DNA from: Massilia sp. 9096
GTDB lineage: Bacteria; Pseudomonadota; Gammaproteobacteria; Burkholderiales; Burkholderiaceae_D
Assembly (NCBI RefSeq): GCF_000745265.1
Contig: NZ_JQNN01000001.1
Coordinates: 3,968,001 to 4,032,000 of the forward strand
DNA length: 64,000 nt
Direction: 5' to 3'
The first letter of the stretch is position 1, and every line of letters starts with the position of its first letter. Positions 28,481 to 36,334 of the stretch are shown piece after piece. The notes beneath the pieces were generated by a model. The model did not search any database and was not told the origin of the DNA. It was given only the letters and a program-made list of their open reading frames with translations. Made by a program: the position numbers and the translations under genes.

Positions 28481-28846
28481 TCACTGGGTCCTGGTCAGCT
28501 CGACCCCGTCGACCGTCATCTTCCACTTGCCGCCCTCGCGGTGCGGCGGCTTGCTGACCACGAAGGTCGAGCGGAAGAAACTGGTGCCGACGTCGAAATT
28601 GTCGCCCGCGAAGCCTTGCAGGTCGACGTTCAGGTCGAGCTTCTTGCCGGGCCGGTCGCGCTTGTAGTCGACGTGGCCGTCCTGGCGGATGTTCAGGCGC
28701 ATCTTGTCGCCCAGCCACTCGCCGGCATAGGCGGCCTTGTCGGCCGGGACCGGCACCGGATCGGCGTGGCTGGCTTGTGCGGCGAGCAGGCCGGCGGCCA
28801 GCAGAAAGGCGCGAAACACGGAGCGGAACGGTAGGGTGCGCGGCAT
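28481..28846 (-). CDS. Secreted hypothetical protein, 121 residues
   Basis: No family was recognised. The protein has a clear signal peptide (FRAFLLAAGLLAAQASHAD, cleavage after SHA) and a mature part of about 95 residues rich in beta-type patterns: YAGEWLGDKMRLNIRQDGHVDYKR, LDLNVDLQGFAGDNFDVG, KWKMTVDGVELTR. This looks like a small periplasmic barrel domain. AAAGGA lies 8 bases before the ATG. It sits between paralogues B and C in the same direction but has unrelated sequence. The B operator starts 19 bases after its stop. Confidence 0.8.
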   Translation of the reverse strand: MPRTLPFRSVFRAFLLAAGLLAAQASHADPVPVPADKAAYAGEWLGDKMRLNIRQDGHVDYKRDRPGKKLDLNVDLQGFAGDNFDVGTSFFRSTFVVSKPPHREGGKWKMTVDGVELTRTQ

Positions 28847-28946
28847 GGCGGATCCTTTCGACGATGGACGTTCTGACCCGTCAAGTATCGAACGCCGCCG
28901 TCGCCGGCGTCAAACAAAAACGGATATGCATGCGCGGCGCAGAAAC

Positions 28947-28974
28947 GACAAAGCCCGCAGGGCGCGGGCTTGTC
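28947..28974 (-). terminator. Hairpin after paralogue C gene
   Basis: A GACA(A)AGCCCGC/GCGGGCTTGTC stem lies 34 bases after the stop of paralogue C. The T-run on the minus strand is short (TTTGTC), so termination may be weak. Confidence 0.5.
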
Positions 28975-29007
28975 GGGATGCCCGCGGCTGCGGGCCGGCG
29001 AAGACGA

Positions 29008-29361
29008 TTACTTGGCGGCGGTGGCCGGCGCCACGGTGGTCGTGGTCGTGCTGGCGACGGTGGCGTCGTTCTTCACCATCGGGTTGTGGTGAGCGGCTTT
29101 CTTCTGCTCCTTGGCGTCGGCCTTGGCTTCCTTGACTTCGGCTTTTGCCTCTTTCTTGGCTTCCTTCGCGTCTGCCTTGGCTGCCTTCACCTCGGCCTTG
29201 CCTTCGGCCTTGACTTCCTTCTCGTTGGCCTTGGCAGCAGCCGGCGTGACGGTCGTGGTCTTGGCGGTGGTTGCGGTCGTGGTCGATGCCGGCGCCGGGG
29301 TCTGGGCGAAAGCTGCGGTAGCGAACAGGCCGGCGATCAGGGTGGCGATGGTACGTTTCAT
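29008..29361 (-). CDS. Secreted Lys/Ala/Glu-rich small protein (Asr-like), paralogue C
   Basis: This is a 117-residue exported protein with signal peptide MKRTIATLIAGLFATAAFAQ. The mature part is Thr/Ala-rich, then a charged region with repeated AEVKAAKADAKEAKKE-type heptads, likely a long single helix, then a Thr-rich tail ending ATAAK. It differs from B in having Glu as well as Lys. GAGGACCC precedes the ATG, as in B. Its promoter region has the array at 29456-29491, and the downstream 5' region shares the blocks GCCTCGTT and AGTGACACG with B. Confidence 0.8.
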   Translation of the reverse strand: MKRTIATLIAGLFATAAFAQTPAPASTTTATTAKTTTVTPAAAKANEKEVKAEGKAEVKAAKADAKEAKKEAKAEVKEAKADAKEQKKAAHHNPMVKNDATVASTTTTTVAPATAAK

Positions 29362-29455
29362 GATGAAGGGTCCTCAGTGAGTTTCGGGTTGTGGTACACG
29401 TCGTTTGCGTGTCACTCCCTCCCTTAACGAGGCCCCTGGCCCGGCTGTTGACGGG

Positions 29456-29491
29456 CTTTACAATCGCTTACGCGGCTGACACCCGCTTACA
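29456..29491 (-). promoter_or_regulatory. Four tandem TGTAAGC-like half-sites upstream of paralogue C
   Basis: Half-sites TGTAAGC, TGTCAGC, CGTAAGC and TGTAAAG begin on the minus strand at 29491, 29481, 29472 and 29462 with 10-9-10 spacing, exactly as upstream of paralogue B. The array overlaps the last codons of yggL. The distance to the shared GCCTCGTT block fits an activator site upstream of a weak promoter. Confidence 0.6.
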
Positions 29492-29882
29492 TGGCCACCG
29501 AAGGCTCATAGCCGTGCCAGGCGTCGACCAGATGGCCGGCCTTGGCATCCCGCACATCCGGACGCGCACGTAGCCACTCGACGAGAGCGGCTACATCTTC
29601 CTCAGTGGCCGAGCCGCGCCCATCGCGGGTGACATAACCACCGGTCTCGAGCAGCGGCATCTTGCCACCGAAGCCGCCGCCCATCAGGTTGTGTGAGTCG
29701 AGGAACTCATAGAGAGCGTCAATAAAATCGTCATACGGCTCGCCATCCATTGGCGTGTTGAACACCAGGTCGACCTCGAAACCCAGTTCCTGGAACTCGC
29801 CGACGCGCTGCTTCTTGCGCTGGCGCGGCTTCAAACGCTTGATACGTCCCGCCGAACGCGGATCCTTCTTGTTGACTGCCAT
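29487..29882 (-). CDS. yggL: YggL-family 50S ribosome-binding protein (DUF469)
   Basis: This is a small cytoplasmic protein of the YggL family, reported to bind the 50S subunit. The ATG at 29882 with GAGGAG upstream gives 131 residues. The basic N-terminus (RIKRLKPRQRKKQRVGEFQELGFEV), the DDFIDALYEFLDSHNLMGGGFGG segment and the C-terminal VRDAKAGHLVDAWHG are characteristic. A longer reading frame fused to sequence inside the upstream gene is in another frame of that gene and was rejected. It starts 2 bases after the oxidoreductase stop. Confidence 0.92.
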   Translation of the reverse strand: MAVNKKDPRSAGRIKRLKPRQRKKQRVGEFQELGFEVDLVFNTPMDGEPYDDFIDALYEFLDSHNLMGGGFGGKMPLLETGGYVTRDGRGSATEEDVAALVEWLRARPDVRDAKAGHLVDAWHGYEPSVAM

Positions 29883-29884
29883 GC

Positions 29885-30883
29885 TCACTCCTCGGTCTTG
29901 GCCTGGTCGGCCGAATAGGTCACGCCGATCTGGCGCCGCACCTCGTCCATCACGCCCATCAGGGCCAGCGTATCGTCGTGGCTCATGCCCGGGCTTTCGA
30001 TCAGGCCCGCGCGCCAGCAGCGCCCGGCCTCGATCGCCTCGTGCACGTAGCCGTTGCCGAGAAAGGGCGTCGGCACGGTGCGCGCGATGCCGGCGGCATG
30101 CACCACGGTCAGCGTATCCGTGTGGTGGAACTTGGTGTTCATGCGCACGTGCCCGCGCTCGCCGGCGATGGTCAGTTCGCTCGGCAGGTTGGCGCGCAGC
30201 GAGCAGCTGCACACCGACATGCCGCCGCCCGCGTGACGCAGCAGGAAGCCGGTCTGCTCGTCGACGCCGGTGGCGCCCAGTTCGGCCTGCGCCGTCACCT
30301 TTTCCACCGGACCGAGCAGCGCCACCGCGATCGACAGCGGATAGATGCCGATGTCGAGCAGCGCGCCGCCGCCCAGCTCGGGGTTGAACAGGCGATGCTC
30401 GGGGCCGGCGTCGGACTTGAAGCCGAGTTCCGCGCTGACGTGATGCACGGCGCCGATCTCGCCGGACGCGACGATGCGGCGCACCTCGGCCAGCGCCGGC
30501 ATGAAGCGCGTCCACATCGCCTCCATCAGGAACAGCTGTTGCGCGCGCGCCAGCGCGACCAGTTCTTCCGCTTCCGCGCGGTTCATGGTGAACGGCTTCT
30601 CGCACAGCACGCCCTTGCCGGCTTCGAGCGCCATGCGCACGTTCGCCGCGTGCATCGGGTGCGGCGTGCCGACGTAGATCAGGTCGACGTCATCGGCGGA
30701 CGCCAGTTCCTCGTACGAGCCATAGGCCTTGCCGCCGAACTCGTCCGCGAACGCCTGCGCATCCGCGAGCGCGCGCGAGCCGACGCCCGTCAGCACCGCA
30801 CCCGGCGTGTCGCGCAATGCCGTCGCAAAGGTCTTGGCGATCCTGCCGGTACTCAGGATGCCCCAACGAACCACATCAGTCAT
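29885..30883 (-). CDS. Gfo/Idh/MocA-family NAD(P)-dependent oxidoreductase
   Basis: This is a 332-residue cytoplasmic dehydrogenase of the glucose-fructose oxidoreductase/inositol dehydrogenase family. The N-terminal Rossmann segment is VRWGILSTGRIAKTFATAL. GVLCEKPFTMNRAEAEELV carries the family EKP motif with the catalytic lysine, and the C-terminal domain includes GGGALLDIGIYPL. The substrate is unknown and is probably a sugar or cyclitol, or a trans-dihydrodiol as in the eukaryotic relatives it resembles. It overlaps the DUF3025 stop by 4 bases (ATGA). Confidence 0.93.
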   Translation of the reverse strand: MTDVVRWGILSTGRIAKTFATALRDTPGAVLTGVGSRALADAQAFADEFGGKAYGSYEELASADDVDLIYVGTPHPMHAANVRMALEAGKGVLCEKPFTMNRAEAEELVALARAQQLFLMEAMWTRFMPALAEVRRIVASGEIGAVHHVSAELGFKSDAGPEHRLFNPELGGGALLDIGIYPLSIAVALLGPVEKVTAQAELGATGVDEQTGFLLRHAGGGMSVCSCSLRANLPSELTIAGERGHVRMNTKFHHTDTLTVVHAAGIARTVPTPFLGNGYVHEAIEAGRCWRAGLIESPGMSHDDTLALMGVMDEVRRQIGVTYSADQAKTEE

Positions 30884-31716
30884 GCTCCCTCCTTCGGGTT
30901 TGGGTGTTTGTCCGGCCGCTTCGGCCGGAATACGCTCTGATCCAGGTAAAACGCTTCATCCTGCCCGGGCCACCAGCCCGGCACGCCCAGCACCTGCAAC
31001 GGCGTGAAGCCGGCCGTGCTCAAGCCTTCCCGCGCCAGCGTGGCGGCCACCTGCGCATCGATCCAGGCGCGGCGGGCGTCCCAGTCCAGGCCGAACCAGG
31101 CCGCGGGCGCGAACAGCACGCGCACGTGCGCCGTGATTGCCTTGCGCGGGGCCACCAGCTTTTCCATCAGCGCGTGGCCGAACAGCCAGCATTGGGCGTC
31201 GCGCAGGAAAGCGTCGCGCCGTAAGAATAATGTGTCGTGCCATTCATGGGCGCGCAGACCGTCGACCAGCGCCCGGCCGGCCTCGTCGTCGCGCGCCACC
31301 AGCAGCGCGGCGTTCTCATCGAAGATGGTGGCGGCGTCGCGCGCGGGCCCGCGCGCCTGCGTGACGCCCGCGCGCGCGATTTGGGCGGCCTGCAGGGCGT
31401 TCAGCTCGCGCTTGATGAGCGGGAAGGTCTGCCAGACCAGGCCGTTGAAGAAGTCGTGCAGGTTGTCGCGCGTGGGCACGCAGCCGGTGGCGCCGATGTG
31501 CGCTTCGTAGGCGACCCCTGGCGGCAGATCGTCCTGCGGGATGAAGCGGATCGGCTGGCCGGCCTGGTTATGCAGCGCCAGCCGGGCCGCGTTGATATTG
31601 AAGGCGTCGATGAAGAAGCCGTCCGCGCTCGCTTCCAGGCCGAGGCTGTCGAAGCTAGGGCGCACCGCGTCGTACCACGGGCGCGCCCAATCGATCTGCG
31701 CGAACGCCTCGAACAT
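30880..31716 (-). CDS. DUF3025-domain protein
   Basis: This is a 278-residue protein of the DUF3025 family, function unknown. Typical segments are FIPQDDLPPGVAYEAHIGATGCVPTRDNLHDFFNGLVWQTFPLIK and the W/G-rich C-terminus VLGVPGWWPGQDEAFYLDQSVFRP. It has no signal peptide or membrane helix. It starts 6 bases after pyrC and overlaps the next gene by 4 bases, so it sits in the middle of the pyrC operon. Nothing in the sequence gives a catalytic role. Confidence 0.9.
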   Translation of the reverse strand: MFEAFAQIDWARPWYDAVRPSFDSLGLEASADGFFIDAFNINAARLALHNQAGQPIRFIPQDDLPPGVAYEAHIGATGCVPTRDNLHDFFNGLVWQTFPLIKRELNALQAAQIARAGVTQARGPARDAATIFDENAALLVARDDEAGRALVDGLRAHEWHDTLFLRRDAFLRDAQCWLFGHALMEKLVAPRKAITAHVRVLFAPAAWFGLDWDARRAWIDAQVAATLAREGLSTAGFTPLQVLGVPGWWPGQDEAFYLDQSVFRPKRPDKHPNPKEGA

Positions 31717-31722
31717 CGGCGC

Positions 31723-32772
31723 TTACAGCATCTTCCAGCCGAGCTGTTCGCCGCCGTTGAGCGGCACCAGCTGGTCCTCGCCCATCGGCACGCTCGGCGG
31801 GATGGTCCAGGCTTCGCGCTTGAGGGTGATCGTGTCCTGGTTGACCGGCAGGTCGTAGAAGCTCGGACCGTTCAGGCTGGCGAACGCTTCCAGCTTGTCC
31901 AGCGCGCCGGCCTGCTCGAAGGCGGTGGCGTACAGCTCCATCGCGTGCAGCGCGGTGTAGCAGCCGGCGCAGCCGCATGCCGATTCCTTGGCGTGCACGG
32001 CGTGCGGGGCCGAGTCGGTGCCGAGGAAGAACCGCTCGTCGCCGCTGGTCGCAGCGGTCACCAGCGCCAGGCGGTGCACCTCGCGCTTGAGGACCGGCAG
32101 GCAGTAGTAATGCGGGTTGATGCCGCCCTTGAAGATCGCGTTGCGGTTGTACAGCAGGTGGTGCGCGGTGATGGTCGCGGCGATCGGGCCTTCGGCCTCG
32201 GCCACGTACTCGGCCGCATCCTTGGTCGTGATGTGCTCGAACACGATCTTCAATTCCGGGAAGTCGCGGCGCAGCGGACGCATCACGCGCTCGATGAACA
32301 CGGCTTCGCGGTCGAACAGGTCGATCTCGTGATCGGTCACTTCGCCGTGCACCAGCAGCGGCATGTCGAGTTCCTGCATCACCTCGAGCGTCTTGTAGCA
32401 CTTGCGCAGGTCGGTCACGCCGGCCGCCGAGTTGGTGGTGGCGCCGGCCGGGTACAGTTTCACGGCGTGGATGAAGCCGGTGTCGACGGCGCGGCGGATC
32501 TCGTCCGGCTCCGTGTTGTCGGTCAGGTACAGCGTCATCAGCGGCTCGAAACGCATCCCCTCCGGCAGCGCGGCCAGGATGCGCTCGCGGTAGCCGATGG
32601 CGGCGGCGGCGGTGGTGACCGGCGGCTTGAGGTTCGGCATGACGATCGCGCGCGCGAACTGGCGCGCGGTGTGCGGCAGCACGCTGGCCAGCGTCGCGCC
32701 GTCGCGCAGGTGCAGGTGCCAGTCGTCGGGGCGGATGAGGGTGAGGGTGTCGGGGGATTCGATGGTGGACAT
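31723..32772 (-). CDS. pyrC: Dihydroorotase PyrC (class II)
   Basis: This zinc enzyme of pyrimidine synthesis cyclises carbamoyl aspartate to dihydroorotate. At 349 residues it is of the short E. coli-like class. [10 protein letters not shown] provides the first two metal histidines, [14 protein letters not shown] holds the lysine that is carbamylated, PLLVHGEV and [12 protein letters not shown] supply further ligands, and [14 protein letters not shown] contains the catalytic Asp. It heads the operon pyrC-DUF3025-oxidoreductase-yggL. GAGAGCC lies upstream of the ATG. Confidence 0.97.
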   Translation of the reverse strand: MSTIESPDTLTLIRPDDWHLHLRDGATLASVLPHTARQFARAIVMPNLKPPVTTAAAAIGYRERILAALPEGMRFEPLMTLYLTDNTEPDEIRRAVDTGFIHAVKLYPAGATTNSAAGVTDLRKCYKTLEVMQELDMPLLVHGEVTDHEIDLFDREAVFIERVMRPLRRDFPELKIVFEHITTKDAAEYVAEAEGPIAATITAHHLLYNRNAIFKGGINPHYYCLPVLKREVHRLALVTAATSGDERFFLGTDSAPHAVHAKESACGCAGCYTALHAMELYATAFEQAGALDKLEAFASLNGPSFYDLPVNQDTITLKREAWTIPPSVPMGEDQLVPLNGGEQLGWKML

Positions 32773-32877
32773 GGCGGCTCTCGGATTGCGAACCCCGGCA
32801 TTTTACCCGTGTCGCCCGGTGGCGGCACGCGTTACGAGCGCGTTTTGCCCTGGCTTGTCAGAGTGCTCAGTGAATGC

Positions 32878-33603
32878 TCAGTGAATGATTCGCGCCAAAA
32901 ACTCGCGCGCCCGCTCCGACTGCGGCGCCGTGAAGAACGCCTCCTTGGCGCTGTCCTCGACGATGTGGCCGCGGTCCATGAACACCACGCGGCCGGCGAC
33001 CTTGCGCGCGAAGCCCATCTCGTGGGTCACTACCATCATCGTCATGCCTTCCTGGGCCAGGCCGACCATCACGTCCAGCACCTCGCCGACCATCTCCGGG
33101 TCGAGCGCGGAGGTGGGTTCGTCGAACAGCATCGCCACCGGGTCCATCGCCAGCGCGCGCGCGATCGCCACGCGCTGCTGCTGGCCGCCCGAAAGCTGGG
33201 ACGCGAATTTGTCCTGGTGCGCCAGCAGGCCGACCCGGTCCAGGTATTTGAGGCCGTTGGCGAGCGCCTCCTCGCGCGAGCGTTTCAATACCTTGACCTG
33301 GGCCAGCGTCAGATTGTCGCGCACCGACAAGTGCGGGAACAGCTCGAAATTCTGGAACACCATGCCGATGCGCGCGCGCAGCGCCGGCAGGTCCGTCCCG
33401 GGCGCGCCGACCGGGACGCCGTCGACGCGGATCGCGCCCTGCTGGAACGGCTCGAGGCCGTTGACGGTCTTGATCAGTGTCGACTTGCCCGAGCCGGACG
33501 GCCCGCACACGACGACCACCTCGCCGCGCGCCACCCGGGTGCTGCAATCCTGGAGCACTTGGAAGGTGCCGTACCATTTGCTGACATTGTCGATTTCGAT
33601 CAT
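32878..33603 (-). CDS. Amino-acid ABC transporter ATP-binding protein (GltL/GlnQ-like), solitary
   Basis: This is an ATPase of the polar amino-acid uptake class, 241 residues from the ATG at 33603 (MIEIDNVSKWYG). Walker A is GPSGSGKST, the signature is LSGGQQQRVAIARALAMDP, Walker B is MLFDEPTSALDPE, and the H-loop is VTHEMGFARK. A longer start would add 22 non-conserved residues. Unusually, no permease or binding-protein gene lies beside it: upstream is a divergent symporter and downstream is pyrC. It may serve transporter parts encoded elsewhere. Its stop codon lies in an 11-base tandem duplication (32865-32886). Confidence 0.93.
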   Translation of the reverse strand: MIEIDNVSKWYGTFQVLQDCSTRVARGEVVVVCGPSGSGKSTLIKTVNGLEPFQQGAIRVDGVPVGAPGTDLPALRARIGMVFQNFELFPHLSVRDNLTLAQVKVLKRSREEALANGLKYLDRVGLLAHQDKFASQLSGGQQQRVAIARALAMDPVAMLFDEPTSALDPEMVGEVLDVMVGLAQEGMTMMVVTHEMGFARKVAGRVVFMDRGHIVEDSAKEAFFTAPQSERAREFLARIIH

Positions 33604-33824
33604 TCGCGCACCGTTCCGTAAAACTGTATTGTCGTGTATTTGTAAGGACTTGAGCGTGCTTGACAGCACAATCGGCCCCTAGGATACTGCGGAACTTGTC
33701 AATATCTTCAGCATCGACCGGCGCCGCGAGTCAAACAACCCCTGTCTCGCGATTGTGCCCGAAGTCGGGGGCGAAAAGCTGGACGATCCCGGCCGCCGCC
33801 CTGCGGTCACCACAGAGGAACCCT

Positions 33825-35114
33825 ATGAACAATCGAAACCGCCTGACCACCTGGATCCTCGTGGGCCTGGTGCTCGGCATCGCCGTGGGCTATGTGGCCA
33901 ACGTCAGCATGAAGGACACGGCCGGCTTCGCCGATACGCTGTCGCTGGTGACGCAGTTGTTCCTCCGCCTGATCAAGATGATCATCGCGCCGCTGGTGTT
34001 CACCACGCTGGTGGTCGGCATCGCCAAGATGGGCGATGCGAAGGAAGTCGGCCGCATCGGCGTCAAGGCCCTCGGCTGGTTCGTGATCGCCTCGCTGCTG
34101 TCGCTGACCCTGGGCCTGATCCTGGTGAACCTGTTCCGCCCCGGCGACGCGATGGCGCTGGCCGGCCACCTGCCGGACGCCGGCGCCTCCTCGGGCGTGA
34201 CCGCCTCCGGCCTGACGCTGAAGGACTTCATCACCCACCTGGTGCCGACCTCGATCATCGACGGCATGGCCAAGAACGAGATCCTGCAGATCGTGATCTT
34301 CGCGATCTTCTTCGGCACCGGCGCTGCCGCGGTCGGCGCGCGCGCCAATCCGATGATCGACGTGATCGACGGCGCCGCCCACGTGATGCTGAAGGTGACC
34401 GGCTACGTGATGAACTTCGCACCGTTCGCCGTGTTCGCGGCGGTGGCCGGCGTGGTCGCCACCAGCGGCGTCGGCGTGCTGAGCACCTACGGCAAGTTCA
34501 TGGGCGAGTTCTACCTCGGCATCGCGCTGCTGTGGTGCGTGCTGATCGCGATCGGCGTGCTGTTCGTCGGCCCGCGCATCCTGAAACTCCTCGGCCTGCT
34601 GCGCGAGCCGGCCATCCTGGCCTTCACCTGCGCCTCGTCGGAAGCGGCTTACCCGAAGACGCTGGAAGGCCTGGAGCGCTTCGGCGTCAAGAACCGCCTG
34701 GCCGCCTTCGTGCTGCCGATCGGTTACTCGTTCAACCTGGACGGGTCGATGATGTACTGCACCTTCGCGACGCTGTTCATCGCCCAGGCCTACGGCATCG
34801 AGGTGCCGCTGTCGACCCAGATGACGATGATGCTGGTGCTGATGCTGACCTCGAAGGGCATGGCAGGCGTGCCACGCGCCTCGCTGGTCGTGATCGCCGC
34901 CACGCTGAACCAGTTCCACATCCCTGAAGCGGGCCTGCTGCTCCTGCTCGGCATCGACCACTTCCTCGACATGGGCCGCTCGGCCACCAACGTGATCGGC
35001 AACGGCATTGCCACCGCCGTGGTCGCGAAGTGGGAAGGGGATCTGTCAAATCCGACAGATCCGGTCGATCCGGCCAACGCCGACAAGGACGTGGCCACCG
35101 CGCCGCTGCGCTGA
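33825..35114 (+). CDS. Dicarboxylate/amino acid:cation symporter (DAACS, GltP/DctA-like)
   Basis: This is an inner-membrane sodium- or proton-coupled carrier for glutamate/aspartate or C4-dicarboxylates, 429 residues. The ATG at 33825 has AGAGGAA upstream; the open frame extends further but without a start signal. Landmarks are FLRLIKMIIAPLVFTTLVVGIAKMGD, the serine-rich hairpin FTCASSEAAYPKTLEGLERFG, PIGYSFNLDGSMMY and FLDMGRSATNVIGNGIAT. TCASSEAAYP rather than DctA's typical STSSSE pattern leans towards a GltP/GltT-like amino-acid carrier, but substrate is not certain. It precedes asparaginase II in the same direction, which fits uptake and use of acidic amino acids. Confidence 0.93.
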   Translation: MNNRNRLTTWILVGLVLGIAVGYVANVSMKDTAGFADTLSLVTQLFLRLIKMIIAPLVFTTLVVGIAKMGDAKEVGRIGVKALGWFVIASLLSLTLGLILVNLFRPGDAMALAGHLPDAGASSGVTASGLTLKDFITHLVPTSIIDGMAKNEILQIVIFAIFFGTGAAAVGARANPMIDVIDGAAHVMLKVTGYVMNFAPFAVFAAVAGVVATSGVGVLSTYGKFMGEFYLGIALLWCVLIAIGVLFVGPRILKLLGLLREPAILAFTCASSEAAYPKTLEGLERFGVKNRLAAFVLPIGYSFNLDGSMMYCTFATLFIAQAYGIEVPLSTQMTMMLVLMLTSKGMAGVPRASLVVIAATLNQFHIPEAGLLLLLGIDHFLDMGRSATNVIGNGIATAVVAKWEGDLSNPTDPVDPANADKDVATAPLR

Positions 35115-35132
35115 ACCGATATTCCGTATCAC

Positions 35133-35162
35133 AAGGCTTTCCGTCTCAGGAAAGCCTTTTTT
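35133..35162 (+). terminator. Intrinsic terminator after the symporter gene
   Basis: A 10-bp AAGGCTTTCC/GGAAAGCCTT stem with a 6-base loop is followed by a run of T on the plus strand, 18 bases past the symporter stop. Confidence 0.88.
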
Positions 35163-35190
35163 GTTTGCCTTCCAATCGTTAGGAGATCGC

Positions 35191-36267
35191 ATGTACCTGA
35201 AGTCCGCACGCGCGCTGGCCGCGCTGTTCCTGTGCGTGTTCGCCCTCGGCTCCCAAGCCCAGAACACCGCGCCTAAACTCCCGAACGTGGTGATCCTGGC
35301 CACCGGCGGCACCATCGCCGGCACCGGGGCCACCAGCACCACCACGGTCGGCTACACCGCCGCCACGGTCGGCGTCGACGCACTGATCAAGGCCGTGCCC
35401 GAGCTGCAGAAGGTCGCCCACGTGAGCGGCGAGCAGACCATGCAGATCGCCAGCGAGAACATGGGCGACGCCCAGTGGCTGCTGCTGGCCAAGCGCGTCA
35501 ACACCCTGCTCGCGCGCGCGGACGTGGACGGCGTCGTGATCACCCACGGCACCGACACCATCGAAGAAACCGCCTACTTCCTCGACCTGGTGGTCAAGAG
35601 CAAGAAGCCCGTGGTGGTGGTCGGCGCGATGCGTCCGTCGACCGCGATGTCGGCCGACGGCCCGATCAACCTGTACAACGCGGTGATCACGGCCGGCAGC
35701 CAGGAAGCCGTCGGCAAGGGCGTGCTGGTGGTGATGAACGACCAGATCAACGCCGCGCGCGAAGTCACCAAGACCAACACCACGACGCTGGACACCTTCA
35801 AGACGCCGGAATTGGGCATGCTGGGCTACGTGATCGGCGGCCAGCCGCACTTCTACCGCGCCTCGACCCGCAAGAACACGGTCGACACCGAGTTCGACGT
35901 CACGAACCTGAACGCGCTGCCGCGCGTGGACATCGCCTACACCTACGCCAACGTCGACCCGACCGCGGTCAACGCCTTCGTGGCAGCCGGCGCCAAGGGC
36001 ATCGTGCACGCGGGCGTGGGCGACGGCAGCCTGCCGATCAAGGTGCGTCCGGCCCTCTCCGCCGCGCACGACAAGGGCATCGTGATCGTGCGCTCGAGCC
36101 GCGTGGGCCAGGGCATCGTCGCGCGCAACGGCGAGGCCAACGACGACCAGCTGGACTTCGTGGTGGCCGATACGCTCAATCCGCAGAAGGCGCGCATCCT
36201 CCTGATGCTGGCGCTGACCAAGACCAGCAATACCAAAGAGATTCAGCGGATGTTCTACACCTACTGA
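35191..36267 (+). CDS. ansB: Type II (periplasmic) L-asparaginase
   Basis: This enzyme hydrolyses asparagine (and some glutamine) to the acid and ammonia in the periplasm. The 358-residue protein starts at 35191 with AGGAG upstream. It has a signal peptide (ALAALFLCVFALGSQAQ). The first active-site threonine is in VILATGGTIAGTG, and the second triad is in VVITHGTDTIEETAYFLDL. VGAMRPSTAMSADGP and QGIVARNGE are also family features. It lies between two terminators, so it is its own transcription unit. The upstream acidic amino-acid symporter could import the aspartate produced. Confidence 0.95.
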   Translation: MYLKSARALAALFLCVFALGSQAQNTAPKLPNVVILATGGTIAGTGATSTTTVGYTAATVGVDALIKAVPELQKVAHVSGEQTMQIASENMGDAQWLLLAKRVNTLLARADVDGVVITHGTDTIEETAYFLDLVVKSKKPVVVVGAMRPSTAMSADGPINLYNAVITAGSQEAVGKGVLVVMNDQINAAREVTKTNTTTLDTFKTPELGMLGYVIGGQPHFYRASTRKNTVDTEFDVTNLNALPRVDIAYTYANVDPTAVNAFVAAGAKGIVHAGVGDGSLPIKVRPALSAAHDKGIVIVRSSRVGQGIVARNGEANDDQLDFVVADTLNPQKARILLMLALTKTSNTKEIQRMFYTY

Positions 36268-36285
36268 TCTGCGTTTCCGCGCACG

Positions 36286-36314
36286 AAAAAGCCGCCCGAG
36301 GGCGGCTTTTTTTT
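36286..36314. terminator. Bidirectional terminator after ansB
   Basis: A GCCGCCC/GGGCGGC stem (36291-36306) with A-run before and T-run after serves ansB and the convergent kdoO gene. Confidence 0.85.
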
Positions 36315-36334
36315 ATCGGCTCATGCTGCCGCCA

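Noticed and set aside
29487..30605. A 372-codon frame fusing sequence inside the Gfo/Idh gene to YggL
   Set aside because: The first two thirds are in a different frame from the conserved oxidoreductase. YggL has its own ATG with GAGGAG at 29882.
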